The notes under the pieces: generated by a model
Told to the model about the DNA's origin: nothing
Seen by the model: the letters and a program-made list of their open reading frames with translations, nothing else
Database searches by the model: none
Program-made: the position numbers and the translations under genes
Shown: positions 1 through 7,577 of the stretch, one piece after another
Layout of the letters: every line of letters starts with the position of its first letter
Position numbering within the stretch: the first letter of the stretch is position 1
DNA from: Vulcanimicrobiota bacterium
GTDB taxonomy: Bacteria; Vulcanimicrobiota; Vulcanimicrobiia; Vulcanimicrobiales; Vulcanimicrobiaceae
DNA length: 33,599 nt
Direction of reading: 5' to 3'
NCBI GenBank assembly: GCA_019236975.1
Contig: JAFAHZ010000334.1
Location: 1-33,599, forward strand

Positions 1-944
1 AGCGTGCCGATCGCAATGCGCACTTCGGGGAGCCAGCGCTGCGGCGAGATGAAGCCTTCGATCGTACCGGCCACGATAAGCATCGATGCGACGCCGAGAA
101 TCAATGTCCCCGCTCGTCGCGCGTTGGCAGCGATGGCGTCGCGCCGCCGCATGCGACCCGGAAAGACGACGCCGGCGGCGATCAGCAGACCTGCCGCTCC
201 CGCAATCTGAACCGCCGTCAACTCGATAACGCCGTGCGGAGCGATCGTCGCCCAGAAGTCGTAGCCGAAACCGGCGTTGGTAAAGAGCGCGCCCAATCCG
301 CCCAGCATGAGGCCATTGTAGGCGATGATGTAGATCGTCAAAGCACCGAGCGTAATCGATCCGGCAAACGCGGTGATTGCGACCTTGACGTTGTTGGCGA
401 TGATCATTGCCGACATCGCCGGCGCGTAACTGCGATCGAATCCGAAGTTGGAATCGTGCAGACTCTTTCGGATTTCGTCCGGAATGAGTTCCTTGGGCAA
501 CAGCGCGTACGCCTCCGCCGGGTGCGAACGAATGAGAGCGTAGGCGACGACGGCGCACGCCACCGTGATCGCGGTGCAAATCGCGAAGTACGCAAACGAT
601 CGGCGGAACTCGTTCGGAAACGTCTGCGAGAAGAACCGCCCGAGGCGCTCGCCGCCGCTCTCCGCGGAGCTGCCGTAGACGTAAGCGTGCGCGCGCGCCG
701 TCAGGCGATTGAGATAGGTCGTGAGCGCCCCGTCGTAACCGCTGCCGCGCGCGTAGGCAAGGTCGCTGGTAACGGCGCGGTACGTGCGGCTCAGTTCTGC
801 GATTTGGGCCGCGTTCAAGCGGCGGACGCCGCGACGCGCCGCAACGTTGAGCAGCTCTTCGAGCCGATCCCAGCTCTGCTGCCTCCTGCCCACAAAAATC
901 TGCTCGCGCACCGTCGTAAACTTTGTCAACCTCCGCCCCGCCAC
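1..944 (-). CDS. SpoIIM-family (DUF95) integral membrane protein, partial
   Basis: I found this gene by reading the minus strand by hand. It has a non-ATG start and runs off the left edge, so the C-terminus is missing. About 309 codons stay open from the TTG at 929; an in-frame GTG at 944 is five codons upstream, and the true start is uncertain between them. The N-terminus contains VREQIFVGRRQQSWDRLEEL, the soluble helical head usual for SpoIIM-like proteins. Several membrane segments follow, with the family-type motifs IIANNVKVAITAFAGSITLG and APHGVIELTAVQIAGAAG. SpoIIM proteins are membrane proteins; in sporulating Firmicutes the namesake acts in engulfment, but the family is widespread in non-sporulators with unknown role. 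It is divergent from an RDD-family gene, a common pairing often found near MoxR/DUF58 genes. Family assignment is fairly sure; cellular function is not. Confidence 0.88.
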   Translation of the reverse strand, partial: MAGRRLTKFTTVREQIFVGRRQQSWDRLEELLNVAARRGVRRLNAAQIAELSRTYRAVTSDLAYARGSGYDGALTTYLNRLTARAHAYVYGSSAESGGERLGRFFSQTFPNEFRRSFAYFAICTAITVACAVVAYALIRSHPAEAYALLPKELIPDEIRKSLHDSNFGFDRSYAPAMSAMIIANNVKVAITAFAGSITLGALTIYIIAYNGLMLGGLGALFTNAGFGYDFWATIAPHGVIELTAVQIAGAAGLLIAAGVVFPGRMRRRDAIAANARRAGTLILGVASMLIVAGTIEGFISPQRWLPEVRIAIGT

Positions 945-958
945 ATGCAGAGATGGTT

Positions 959-970
959 TAGGGCGCCCTA
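959..970. promoter_or_regulatory. 12-bp perfect palindrome in divergent spoIIM/RDD gap
   Basis: TAGGGCGCCCTA is a perfect 12-bp palindrome in the 73-bp gap between the divergent SpoIIM-family and RDD genes. Its position is right for an operator serving both promoters. No clear -35/-10 pair is visible, so the regulatory role is inference. Chance occurrence is possible in GC-rich DNA. Confidence 0.3.
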
Positions 971-1017
971 GGGGAATCTTGGGGGGCGCGTAGGCTAGGC
1001 CGGAGCGCCTTTTAAAC

Positions 1018-1755
1018 ATGGATCGCGACATCGATATCCGTACGCCGGAGAGCATCGAGTTCAACTACGAGCTTGCGGGACTGGGCAGCCGTTTTCTCGC
1101 GCTCGTGGTCGACCAGGTGATTCAGATCGCCGTTCTGCTGGGCATCTTCTTTGCCATCGTCGCGGCGGCGTCGCGTCTTTCCGAGGGCCGTGCGGTCGCG
1201 GCGAGCGCCGAAGCGGAAAAGATTGGAGGCGCGATTCTCGTCGCGCTCGTCGTGATCGTCGTTTTCACGATCTTGTTCGGGTATTTCATCGCTTTCGAGG
1301 CGCTTTGGAACGGCCAGACGCCCGGGAAAAAGCTGCTCGGCATTCGGGTCGTTCGGGACGGCGGGTATCCGGTGGATTTCGGCGCGGCGCTGATTCGCAA
1401 CCTGATTCGCGTCGGCGAGTTCGCCCTCGGGTATTACCTCCTAGCCGCACTCAGTACGGTGCTGTCTCCAGAAAATAAACGCTTAGGCGACTACGCCGCC
1501 GGGACGATCGTGGTTCGCGACGCAAAACTCGGACTCGCGCGCCGTCGAGACGCGCTTATGCCGCCGGAATACGCTCCCACGCTCTATCTCAGCGGCGAGG
1601 AGCGTGCACTCATCAAACGGTTCTTAGAACGGCGCGACGTTCTCGATCCAAGCAAACGGCGAGAGCTCGCCGCGAAGCTGGCCGAACGAGTTCGCGATCG
1701 CCTGTCGCCGGAGTTGCGTCGCCTGGACCCCGAATCGCTGCTCGAACGCCTCTAG
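1018..1755 (+). CDS. RDD-family membrane protein
   Basis: The 245-residue product has an RDD domain. A first membrane helix (about residues 22-54) begins with the Arg/Asp signature in SRFLALVVDQ, and a second helix spans about 69-96. The conserved GQTPGKKLLGIRVVRDGG loop follows, then another hydrophobic segment (about 138-152) and a GDYAAGTIVV motif. The C-terminal 70 residues are charged and cytoplasmic-looking (FLERRDVLDPSKRRELAAKL). RDD proteins are small membrane proteins of mostly unknown function; some have been linked to ion or osmolyte transport. The ATG at 1018 has a GGAG about 11 bases upstream. It is divergent from the SpoIIM-family gene, and its stop lies ten bases before a palindromic repeat array. 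Family is clear, function unknown. Confidence 0.9.
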   Translation: MDRDIDIRTPESIEFNYELAGLGSRFLALVVDQVIQIAVLLGIFFAIVAAASRLSEGRAVAASAEAEKIGGAILVALVVIVVFTILFGYFIAFEALWNGQTPGKKLLGIRVVRDGGYPVDFGAALIRNLIRVGEFALGYYLLAALSTVLSPENKRLGDYAAGTIVVRDAKLGLARRRDALMPPEYAPTLYLSGEERALIKRFLERRDVLDPSKRRELAAKLAERVRDRLSPELRRLDPESLLERL

Positions 1756-1764
1756 GTTAAATCA

Positions 1765-1911
1765 GCGAGCGGGTAGCCCGCACGAGCGATTAACCTGAAA
1801 CAAAGCGAGTGCGGGCTACCCCGAGCGAAAAGCCCGCACGAGCGATTAACCTACAAACAAAGCGAGTGCGGGCTACCCCAAGCGAAATGTGCGGGCTACC
1901 CCGAGCGAAAA
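1765..1911. repeat. Palindromic repeat array (two full units plus a third right arm)
   Basis: Unit A has left arm GGTAGCCCGCAC (1772-1783), core 1784-1808 and right arm GTGCGGGCTACC (1809-1820). Unit B has a shortened left arm (1831-1839), core 1840-1865 and right arm 1866-1877. A third copy keeps only the right arm (1889-1900). Each core starts GAGCGATTAA and ends AAAGCGA, with a 25- or 26-base length. Copies are bounded by CGAGCG-type boxes (GCGAGCGG at 1765; CGAGCGAAA or AAGCGAAA after each right arm). A single copy with different arm sequence is at 33395-33459. The array fills the gap between convergent RDD and DUF697 genes and provides the last four codons and stop of the latter. It could act as a two-way terminator, a REP/BIME-like element or a protein-binding array; no transposase was seen nearby. 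Confidence 0.9.
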
Positions 1912-2879
1912 CGCGAGGCGAGCTCGCGTGCGAAGCGCATCACGTCGTTCTTCGTGCGGTCGTAGATCTGCGCGGCTTGCGTCTTGCTCATGTGCTTGCC
2001 GTGCTCCAGGAAAAACGCGACGCCTTCGCCGACGACCATCGTGCCCGCATACGCAATTGCGCCCTTGAGCGCGATACCCGCGACGGGTAAAAATCCGACC
2101 AGTTCGCGCGCGAGCGCGCGCCAGCCGAATCCCGCGCCGACGACGGGCAAAAGCTGCCAGACGCGCTGCACGTCCGGATCGCGGCCGTATGCCGCTTCGA
2201 TATGCAGCATGAGCATCGTCTGAATCCCGGTGATGGCGACCATGTCCCCGGCCGATGCGACGGCTCCGAGGACGACGCCCAGGACCGGAACGTGATCGAT
2301 GACGGCGCTCGCTATCGACACTTTGAGCGCGTTGTTGGCGGCGTCGCGCGTCAACTTGGCAGCCACCGCTTCGCGCATCGGCGGCAAGCGGCGGCCGACC
2401 GCGATTTCGACGCCGCGCGCAGCGTCGACCAGGTGCGGGAAGACGCGCCCGCGCAGCGCTTCGCGCGTCAGCGCCGGCACGACGTAGTGCCCCACCGCTC
2501 CGGGAGCGGCTGCGGAAGCGGGAACGGACGGCGCGGCGTCGGCATCCACCGCGATCGCGAAGATGGGGACCTTCAGCGCCGCAAGCGTTTCGAGCTGCGG
2601 CGAGTCGCCGCGGCGCCCGAGAAAGAGGATCGCGCGGACGTCGGCCGGGTCGTCTACGACCCCGTTGGGATAGAGCGTCTCCAAACACGCGGCGGCGTCC
2701 AGCGGGACGCTGTCGTCGGTATGGCCGGAAAGCAGCAATCCGCGCAGCTCCGAAATGAGTGCCGGATCGCCGCACAGCAGAAACCGGAACGGCCGGCGCA
2801 CGTGCGCCTGAACCGAACGAACGTCGAGCCGTTGCCGCACCATCCGAAAGAGGTCGCGGGCACCCATTGCCGTGGCCAT
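1896..2879 (-). CDS. DUF697-family membrane-associated protein with degenerate G-domain-like N-terminus
   Basis: The 327-residue product has two parts. Residues about 30-170 look like a Rossmann or G-domain fold (RPFRFLLCGDPALISELRG, later LKVPIFAIAVDADAAP). Where a P-loop GxxxxGK[S/T] would be, the sequence reads GDPALISEL, so nucleotide binding is unlikely. Residues about 185-310 match DUF697, the hydrophobic helical domain often fused to small GTPases: VIDHVPVLGVVLGAVASAG, QTMLMLHIEAAYGRD, LLPVVGAGFGWRALARELV and a final AYAGTMVVGEG helix. Start ATG 2879 has no good ribosome-binding site, and ATG 2867 is an alternative. The last four codons and TAG stop lie inside the repeat array. It is 33 bases downstream of the M48 protease gene and may be co-transcribed. 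Function unknown. Confidence 0.78.
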   Translation of the reverse strand: MATAMGARDLFRMVRQRLDVRSVQAHVRRPFRFLLCGDPALISELRGLLLSGHTDDSVPLDAAACLETLYPNGVVDDPADVRAILFLGRRGDSPQLETLAALKVPIFAIAVDADAAPSVPASAAAPGAVGHYVVPALTREALRGRVFPHLVDAARGVEIAVGRRLPPMREAVAAKLTRDAANNALKVSIASAVIDHVPVLGVVLGAVASAGDMVAITGIQTMLMLHIEAAYGRDPDVQRVWQLLPVVGAGFGWRALARELVGFLPVAGIALKGAIAYAGTMVVGEGVAFFLEHGKHMSKTQAAQIYDRTKNDVMRFARELASRFRSG

Positions 2880-2912
2880 ACTGATTTCTACCCGCCTACC
2901 GGGAGAATTGTG

Positions 2913-4967
2913 TCAGGGCAGGCCCAGTGCGGTGACGGTCTGATTGCCGTCCGAACCGCTGTGATGCAGCTCCTTGCTGGGATCGTCGGTGTAATCCAGG
3001 TATACCAGACCGAGGAAGATCTCGAGCGGCCACGCGTGCATCCCGTGGGCGTTGGCAACGTCGACGATCGACTGATCGCCGCTGCGGGCTTCGGCCACGA
3101 TCGCTTCCGGCGTGCTCTTGATGTCCGCCGCCACGATGGTCGCTACCGTTACGTCGCCGGGCGTGAGACCGTCGCGCAGCATCGTTCGATAATCGATACC
3201 CGGGGAACCGAAGCGCCGCTGCAGCGCGTACTGCAGCGTTGCATAGCGCTGCGGCGAGTTCCCTAGGCCGAGCAACGTAATGCGTGCCGATAACTGCCGC
3301 GAACGCGCGAGATTGTAGAGCTGCGATGCCTCGGACGCCGCGGTGGCAGCCGAGTTGAACTCCGTAAGGGTTTTGTTCATCACCGGCTCCAGGCCCAAAT
3401 ACTCGCTTTCCGGGATATCGCCGTTGAAGCTGAAATGAACGGTATCCAGCCGCTTGAGGAACTCGTCCAAATCCCCCACGGTTTGATCGAGCATCGTCAG
3501 CGATGCGCGCGAGGCGTCGACCGAGCGCAGCATGTCGCCGTCGGCGACCGATAACTGCGACAAGATTTGCGGATACGACGGCAGGATCGCCACGGATTCC
3601 GTCGGCACGGGAGTGACCGCCAGCGGCGCCAGCATCTCGGAGTAGATGTCCGCCGTTTCTTTGAGCAGTCCGCTTTCTTTGTTTTTCTCGAGCGATCCGA
3701 CGCCGCCGATTGCGTCGCCGGCATCTTGTAAGGCACTGTCGATAGAACGCGACATGAGCGTAAGGTTCTTGACGACCGCCTCGATCTTCGAACCGCGCTT
3801 GATGTTGACGCGGCTGAGATCGGGGATCTCGTATTCGAGGCTGTTGATGCGCGTGTTGATCGCTTTGACTTGGTCTTTTCCTTCGGCCGCGCGCGCCTGT
3901 ACTTGGGTTGCGGTGTTGACGTGCGAGGCTTGCGCCGCCTGCAGATCGCCCTGCAGCTTCGAGAGATTCGGATGGGTCAGACTGACGCGCTGCACTTCCA
4001 TTTGCCGCAGCTGTGCGATACGTAGATTGGCTTCGGCGCGCGTCTGGGCGGAGCCGAGTTGTGCGGCTTCGGCCAGCGTCTGCTCGCTCTTGCTGGTCAA
4101 CCCGAGCGCGAGGTCGGCCTGACCCTCTTCGAGCAGCGCTTCGGAGTTTTGGGGATTCTCTTTGAGGACTTCCGACAACCGCAGCGACGCGAACTCATAG
4201 CGTGCGCGCTCGAGGTCGCTCGACGCGTCGACCAGATTCTGAGACGCCGTCACGTTCTTGGGATCCAGCTCCGGATAGCCCATCAGGTGCGCCACGCGCT
4301 TTTGCGGTTCCGGATGATCTTCGAGATACTTCGTGATGAGATCGCTGTGCTCGTCGCCCATCATGCCGAGGTGCGCCATCATCGTGACCATCGCGTCGGG
4401 GTCGTAACCCGCGCGCGACATCAGCTGCAGGCCATAGCGGTCGGCTTGGTTTTCGTTCTCGCGCGACACTTTGGCCATGATCCCGGCTTCGGCCAGACCG
4501 CCGAAGTTATAGATCAGCGGCGAGAAGATCGACGCAATGCCGAACAGGATATTCAGAATCTGCGCCTTGGAGTTCGCGGTAATCACGTGGCGGCGCTCGA
4601 TGTGACCGGTTTCGTGTCCGATCACGCTCGCCAGCTCGTCGTCGGACTGGACGAAATCGACGAGCCCCTCGTTGATGTAGACGAAACCCCCCATCGTTGC
4701 AAACGAGTTGATTTCGTTATCCTTGAGAACCTTGACGGAGTAGGGCAAGTCTTTACGGGCGACCTGGTTCCACAAGTTCTCGGCGATGCCGGAGACGTAC
4801 GCGTTCAGCAGAGGGTCGGTTTCGACGACGCTGCTTTGCACGATTTGCTGATCCTCTTGCTGGCCGAGTGCGATCTCGGCCGCGGTCGACATCGCCAGCG
4901 ATCGCGCCGGCAATGCGGCTGCAATCAAAGCGACGATGACGAATGCGTTGACGGTGCGGCGCAACAT
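2913..4967 (-). CDS. Secreted M48-family zinc metalloprotease with long C-terminal coiled-coil region
   Basis: The 684-residue product starts with a signal peptide (basic MLRRTVNAF, hydrophobic core, ALPARSLA). The M48 domain has the zinc site HETGH (about residues 118-122) and the third ligand in ENQAD (Glu about 172), so it should be active. Architecture resembles BepA/YfgC-type periplasmic proteases involved in outer-membrane protein quality control. After a TPR-like stretch (about 250-330) there is a long helical, Ala/Gln/Glu-rich region and a C-terminal domain I do not recognise; BepA itself is about 490 residues, so this protein is long. Start choice: the ATG at 4967 has AGGAG four bases upstream (4972-4976), whereas the ATG at 4982 has none. 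It is divergent from minC with a 46-base gap. Confidence 0.88.
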   Translation of the reverse strand: MLRRTVNAFVIVALIAAALPARSLAMSTAAEIALGQQEDQQIVQSSVVETDPLLNAYVSGIAENLWNQVARKDLPYSVKVLKDNEINSFATMGGFVYINEGLVDFVQSDDELASVIGHETGHIERRHVITANSKAQILNILFGIASIFSPLIYNFGGLAEAGIMAKVSRENENQADRYGLQLMSRAGYDPDAMVTMMAHLGMMGDEHSDLITKYLEDHPEPQKRVAHLMGYPELDPKNVTASQNLVDASSDLERARYEFASLRLSEVLKENPQNSEALLEEGQADLALGLTSKSEQTLAEAAQLGSAQTRAEANLRIAQLRQMEVQRVSLTHPNLSKLQGDLQAAQASHVNTATQVQARAAEGKDQVKAINTRINSLEYEIPDLSRVNIKRGSKIEAVVKNLTLMSRSIDSALQDAGDAIGGVGSLEKNKESGLLKETADIYSEMLAPLAVTPVPTESVAILPSYPQILSQLSVADGDMLRSVDASRASLTMLDQTVGDLDEFLKRLDTVHFSFNGDIPESEYLGLEPVMNKTLTEFNSAATAASEASQLYNLARSRQLSARITLLGLGNSPQRYATLQYALQRRFGSPGIDYRTMLRDGLTPGDVTVATIVAADIKSTPEAIVAEARSGDQSIVDVANAHGMHAWPLEIFLGLVYLDYTDDPSKELHHSGSDGNQTVTALGLP

Positions 4968-5013
4968 GGTGCTCCTGTGCATTGGATGTGGATAAGCGGA
5001 AGAACTTGCGAAC

Positions 5014-5940
5014 GTGGTGTGGATTTTAAAAGGTGTTCCTTACAAGCGCCTCGGAACCGGCCGCGTGGCGCTCTTACGCGGCAAGGGACTCGGTCTGGAG
5101 CTGGTCTTCGCCGGGCGCGAACTCGAAGATGCTTTTGACGAGCTGGAAGCTCGCCTTGCCGAGCGTCCGGGCTTCTATCGCGGTACCTCCGCTACTATCA
5201 ACTTCGGGAACAGCGCTCCGAGTTCCGACGCCGTGACCAAACTCCAATCGCTTCTGAATGCGGCGGGCATCGAGGTACGCGCGCTCGCCGGCGGCGCCGG
5301 GGTCGAGGAGTTGGCGCGCGCCAGCGGACTGGGCTTCGAGGCCGTCGCCGGCGAGGCTCCCGAACTCGAGCGGCGGCGCGCCCTCCGGCCGCGCGCGCAG
5401 ATCCGCCTCTCCGATTCGGCCCGGTCGCTCGTGGCGGACTTCGCCGGCGCCCGGGCCGACATCGCCCAGCGTCGCAAACGCGGCGAAGCAAGCGTTCCGC
5501 AGCTCGAACTGCCTGCCGCCGAGGTGCCTCCGGACCGGCCGCGGGCGGCGTCGCTGCACGTCGTCGAAGCGACGCCCGGAACGCTGTACCATGCCGGGAC
5601 GCTTCGCGGCGGTCAGACGCTTCACCATGCGGGCAACGTCGTGGTCGTCGGAGACGTCAATCCCGGTGCGGAGATCGTCGGCACCGGCGACGTCGTGGTG
5701 TTCGGCCGGTTGGCCGGCGTCGCGCACGCCGGGGCACAAGGGGACGCGAACGCGCGCGTGTACGCGATTGCTTTGGACCCGACGCAGCTGCGCATCGCGA
5801 CGTTTATCGCCGCCGACGCGGTACCGGCGGGACGCCGCGGGCCCGAAGTGGCGCTGGTGCGCGACGACCGCATCGTGGTCGTCGCGTTCGATCGACTCGA
5901 CCACCTTTCCGAACGAGGATTGCAAGAGCGAGAATCATGA
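5014..5940 (+). CDS. minC: Septum site-determining protein MinC
   Basis: MinC blocks FtsZ polymerisation away from midcell and is recruited to the membrane by MinD. The 308-residue product has an N-terminal FtsZ-inhibiting domain (about 1-100: WILKGVPYKRLGTG, ELEARLAERPGFYRGTSATI). A long charged Ala/Arg linker follows. The C-terminal beta-helix (about 195-300) shows TLYHAGTLRGGQTLHHAGNV, VVGDVNPGAEIVGTGDVVVF and AHAGAQGDANARVYA. The family RSGQ loop that contacts MinD appears here as RGGQ. Start is GTG 5014, with GTG 5017 equally possible. Its TGA overlaps the minD-1 start (ATGA at 5937-5940), implying translational coupling in a min operon. Confidence 0.94.
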   Translation: MVWILKGVPYKRLGTGRVALLRGKGLGLELVFAGRELEDAFDELEARLAERPGFYRGTSATINFGNSAPSSDAVTKLQSLLNAAGIEVRALAGGAGVEELARASGLGFEAVAGEAPELERRRALRPRAQIRLSDSARSLVADFAGARADIAQRRKRGEASVPQLELPAAEVPPDRPRAASLHVVEATPGTLYHAGTLRGGQTLHHAGNVVVVGDVNPGAEIVGTGDVVVFGRLAGVAHAGAQGDANARVYAIALDPTQLRIATFIAADAVPAGRRGPEVALVRDDRIVVVAFDRLDHLSERGLQERES

Positions 5941-6728
5941 GTTCGCGTAGAATCGTCATTACGTCGGGCAAGGGCGGCGTCGGTAAAACGACGACCACCG
6001 CCAATCTCGGCGCGGCACTGGCCAAACGCGGCAAGCGAGTCGTACTCGTCGATGCCGACATCGGCCTGCGCAATCTCGATCTCGTCCTCGGGCTCGAAAA
6101 GCGCATCGTCTTCGATCTGGTCGAGGTGGCGGAAGGCCGCTGCCAGTTACGGCAGGCGCTGATCAAAGACAAGCGTTTCGACGCCCTTTCGATCTTGCCG
6201 GCCGCGCAAACTCGCGAAAAGGACGCGATTACCGAAGAGCAGTTTGCGTCGATCGTCGAAAAAGCGGCCGAAGTTGCGGACTACGTGTTGATCGATTGTC
6301 CCGCCGGTATCGAAGCGGGTTTTCGCAACGCCGTCGCCGGCGCCGCCGAAGCCATCGTCGTAACGACGCCCGAAGTCAGCGCGATCCGCGACGCCGACCG
6401 CGTCGTGGGTAAACTCAACGATCGCGGCAAGCCCATTCGGTTGATCGTGAACCGTTTGCGCCAGGAGATGGTGCGCAGCGGCGACATGCTGTCGGTCGAA
6501 GACGTCTGCGAGGTGCTCGCCGTCGAGCTGATCGGGATCGTGCCCGACGACGAAGAGATCATCGATACGACCAACCGCGGCGAACCGATCGTTCTCGACG
6601 AAAACAGCCGGCTGCGTCCGATCTACGACAAGATCGTACGCCGTCTCGAAGGCGAGATCGTTCCGTTTACCAACTTCGACCAGCCTGGATTCTTCGGACG
6701 TCTCTTAGACGCATTAAAGGCGGGATAA
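5937..6728 (+). CDS. minD: Septum site-determining ATPase MinD, first copy
   Basis: MinD is a membrane-associated ParA/MinD-type ATPase that dimerises on ATP binding and recruits MinC and MinE. The 263-residue product has the deviant Walker A SGKGGVGKTT (residues 10-19, signature Lys12), switch I DADIGLRNLD, and switch II IDCPAGIEAGFRNAVAG. NRLRQEMVRSGDMLSVED is the usual late motif. The C-terminus ends in a short amphipathic stretch (GFFGRLLDALKAG) fit for membrane targeting. It overlaps minC by four bases and is followed three bases later by a second, distinct minD. Both copies look catalytically intact, so which interacts with MinC or MinE cannot be told from sequence. Confidence 0.95.
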   Translation: MSSRRIVITSGKGGVGKTTTTANLGAALAKRGKRVVLVDADIGLRNLDLVLGLEKRIVFDLVEVAEGRCQLRQALIKDKRFDALSILPAAQTREKDAITEEQFASIVEKAAEVADYVLIDCPAGIEAGFRNAVAGAAEAIVVTTPEVSAIRDADRVVGKLNDRGKPIRLIVNRLRQEMVRSGDMLSVEDVCEVLAVELIGIVPDDEEIIDTTNRGEPIVLDENSRLRPIYDKIVRRLEGEIVPFTNFDQPGFFGRLLDALKAG

Positions 6729-6731
6729 AAC

Positions 6732-7577
6732 ATGCATCAACTGCAGCCTTCGTTCGAAGGGGCGGCGTCCGAACCGGTGCGCCGCTTGGGACGCGCGATC
6801 GTCGTGACGTCCGGCAAGGGCGGCGTCGGTAAGACGACGACGACCGCGAACCTGGGAACCGCGCTCGCGCAGCGCGGGGTCTCGGTCGCGCTGGTCGACG
6901 CCGACGTCGGTTTACGCAATCTCGACATCGTGCTCGGGCTGGAGAACCGCATCAAGCATCACCTGCTCGACGTGCTCGAAGAGCGCGTGACGCTGGACGA
7001 AGCGCTCGTACCCGACAAGCACAGCGACCGACTGGTGCTGCTCGCCGCCGCGCAAGCGCGCGAAAAAGACGAGGTCGACACGGAAAAGATGCGCGCGCTC
7101 ATCGCGTCACTGCGCGAGCGATACGAGTACGTCCTAATCGACTGCCCCGCGGGCATCGAGCTCGGTTTTCGTAACGCCGTCGCCGGCGCGGACGAAGCGA
7201 TCGTGGTCTGTACGCCCGAAGTGTCGGCCGTGCGCGACGTCGATCGCGTCGTCGGCTTGCTCGGCAACCGCTTCCGTCCGCAGCTCGTGATTAACCGGCT
7301 GCGCCCGCAGCTCGTGAAAAAAGGCAAGATGCTTTCGGTCGACGACGTCAACGCGATTTTGCGCTTGCCGCTGCTTGGCGTGATTGCCGACGAGCCGGAG
7401 ATTATCGTTACGACGAATAAGGGCGAGCCGCTGGCGCTGCGCAAAGACGCGCCGACGGGGGCCGCCTATCACGCCATCGCTGCGCGCATCGCCGGCGACG
7501 ACGTACCGCCACCGATGCCGGCGACGAAAGAGTCGTTTCTCGAGCGGCTCGGGTCGATGTTCGGAGGGAAGAAATGA
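6732..7577 (+). CDS. minD: Septum site-determining ATPase MinD, second tandem copy
   Basis: This 281-residue paralogue follows minD-1 by three bases. An extra 20-residue N-terminus (HQLQPSFEGAASEPVRRLGR) precedes the deviant Walker A SGKGGVGKTT (residues 27-36, signature Lys29). Switch motifs DADVGLRNLD and IDCPAGIELGFRNAVAG are intact. The C-terminal helix SFLERLGSMFGGKK is close to the classical MinD membrane-targeting sequence, closer than that of copy 1. The two copies share all motifs but differ widely elsewhere, so the duplication is not recent. The ATGA at 7574-7577 couples it to minE. The N-terminal extension is unusual for MinD; the ATG at 6732 is the only ATG before the Walker motif, though GTG starts are possible. 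Confidence 0.94.
   Translation: MHQLQPSFEGAASEPVRRLGRAIVVTSGKGGVGKTTTTANLGTALAQRGVSVALVDADVGLRNLDIVLGLENRIKHHLLDVLEERVTLDEALVPDKHSDRLVLLAAAQAREKDEVDTEKMRALIASLRERYEYVLIDCPAGIELGFRNAVAGADEAIVVCTPEVSAVRDVDRVVGLLGNRFRPQLVINRLRPQLVKKGKMLSVDDVNAILRLPLLGVIADEPEIIVTTNKGEPLALRKDAPTGAAYHAIAARIAGDDVPPPMPATKESFLERLGSMFGGKK

Noticed and set aside
234-971. Plus-strand 245-codon open frame opposite the SpoIIM gene
   Set aside because: It is Arg/Val-rich without domain character and lies antisense to a convincing SpoIIM-family protein on the minus strand.
1784-1808. Self-cleaving ribozyme such as hammerhead in the repeat core
   Set aside because: The core lacks the CTGATGA and GAAA arrangement of a hammerhead and no other ribozyme pattern was recognised.
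1765-1911. CRISPR array
   Set aside because: Only two full units, the units are themselves palindromic with no unique spacers, and no cas gene is near.
4059-5138. Plus-strand 359-codon frame opposite the M48 protease
   Set aside because: Low-complexity shadow opposite a gene with signal peptide and HExxH motif.
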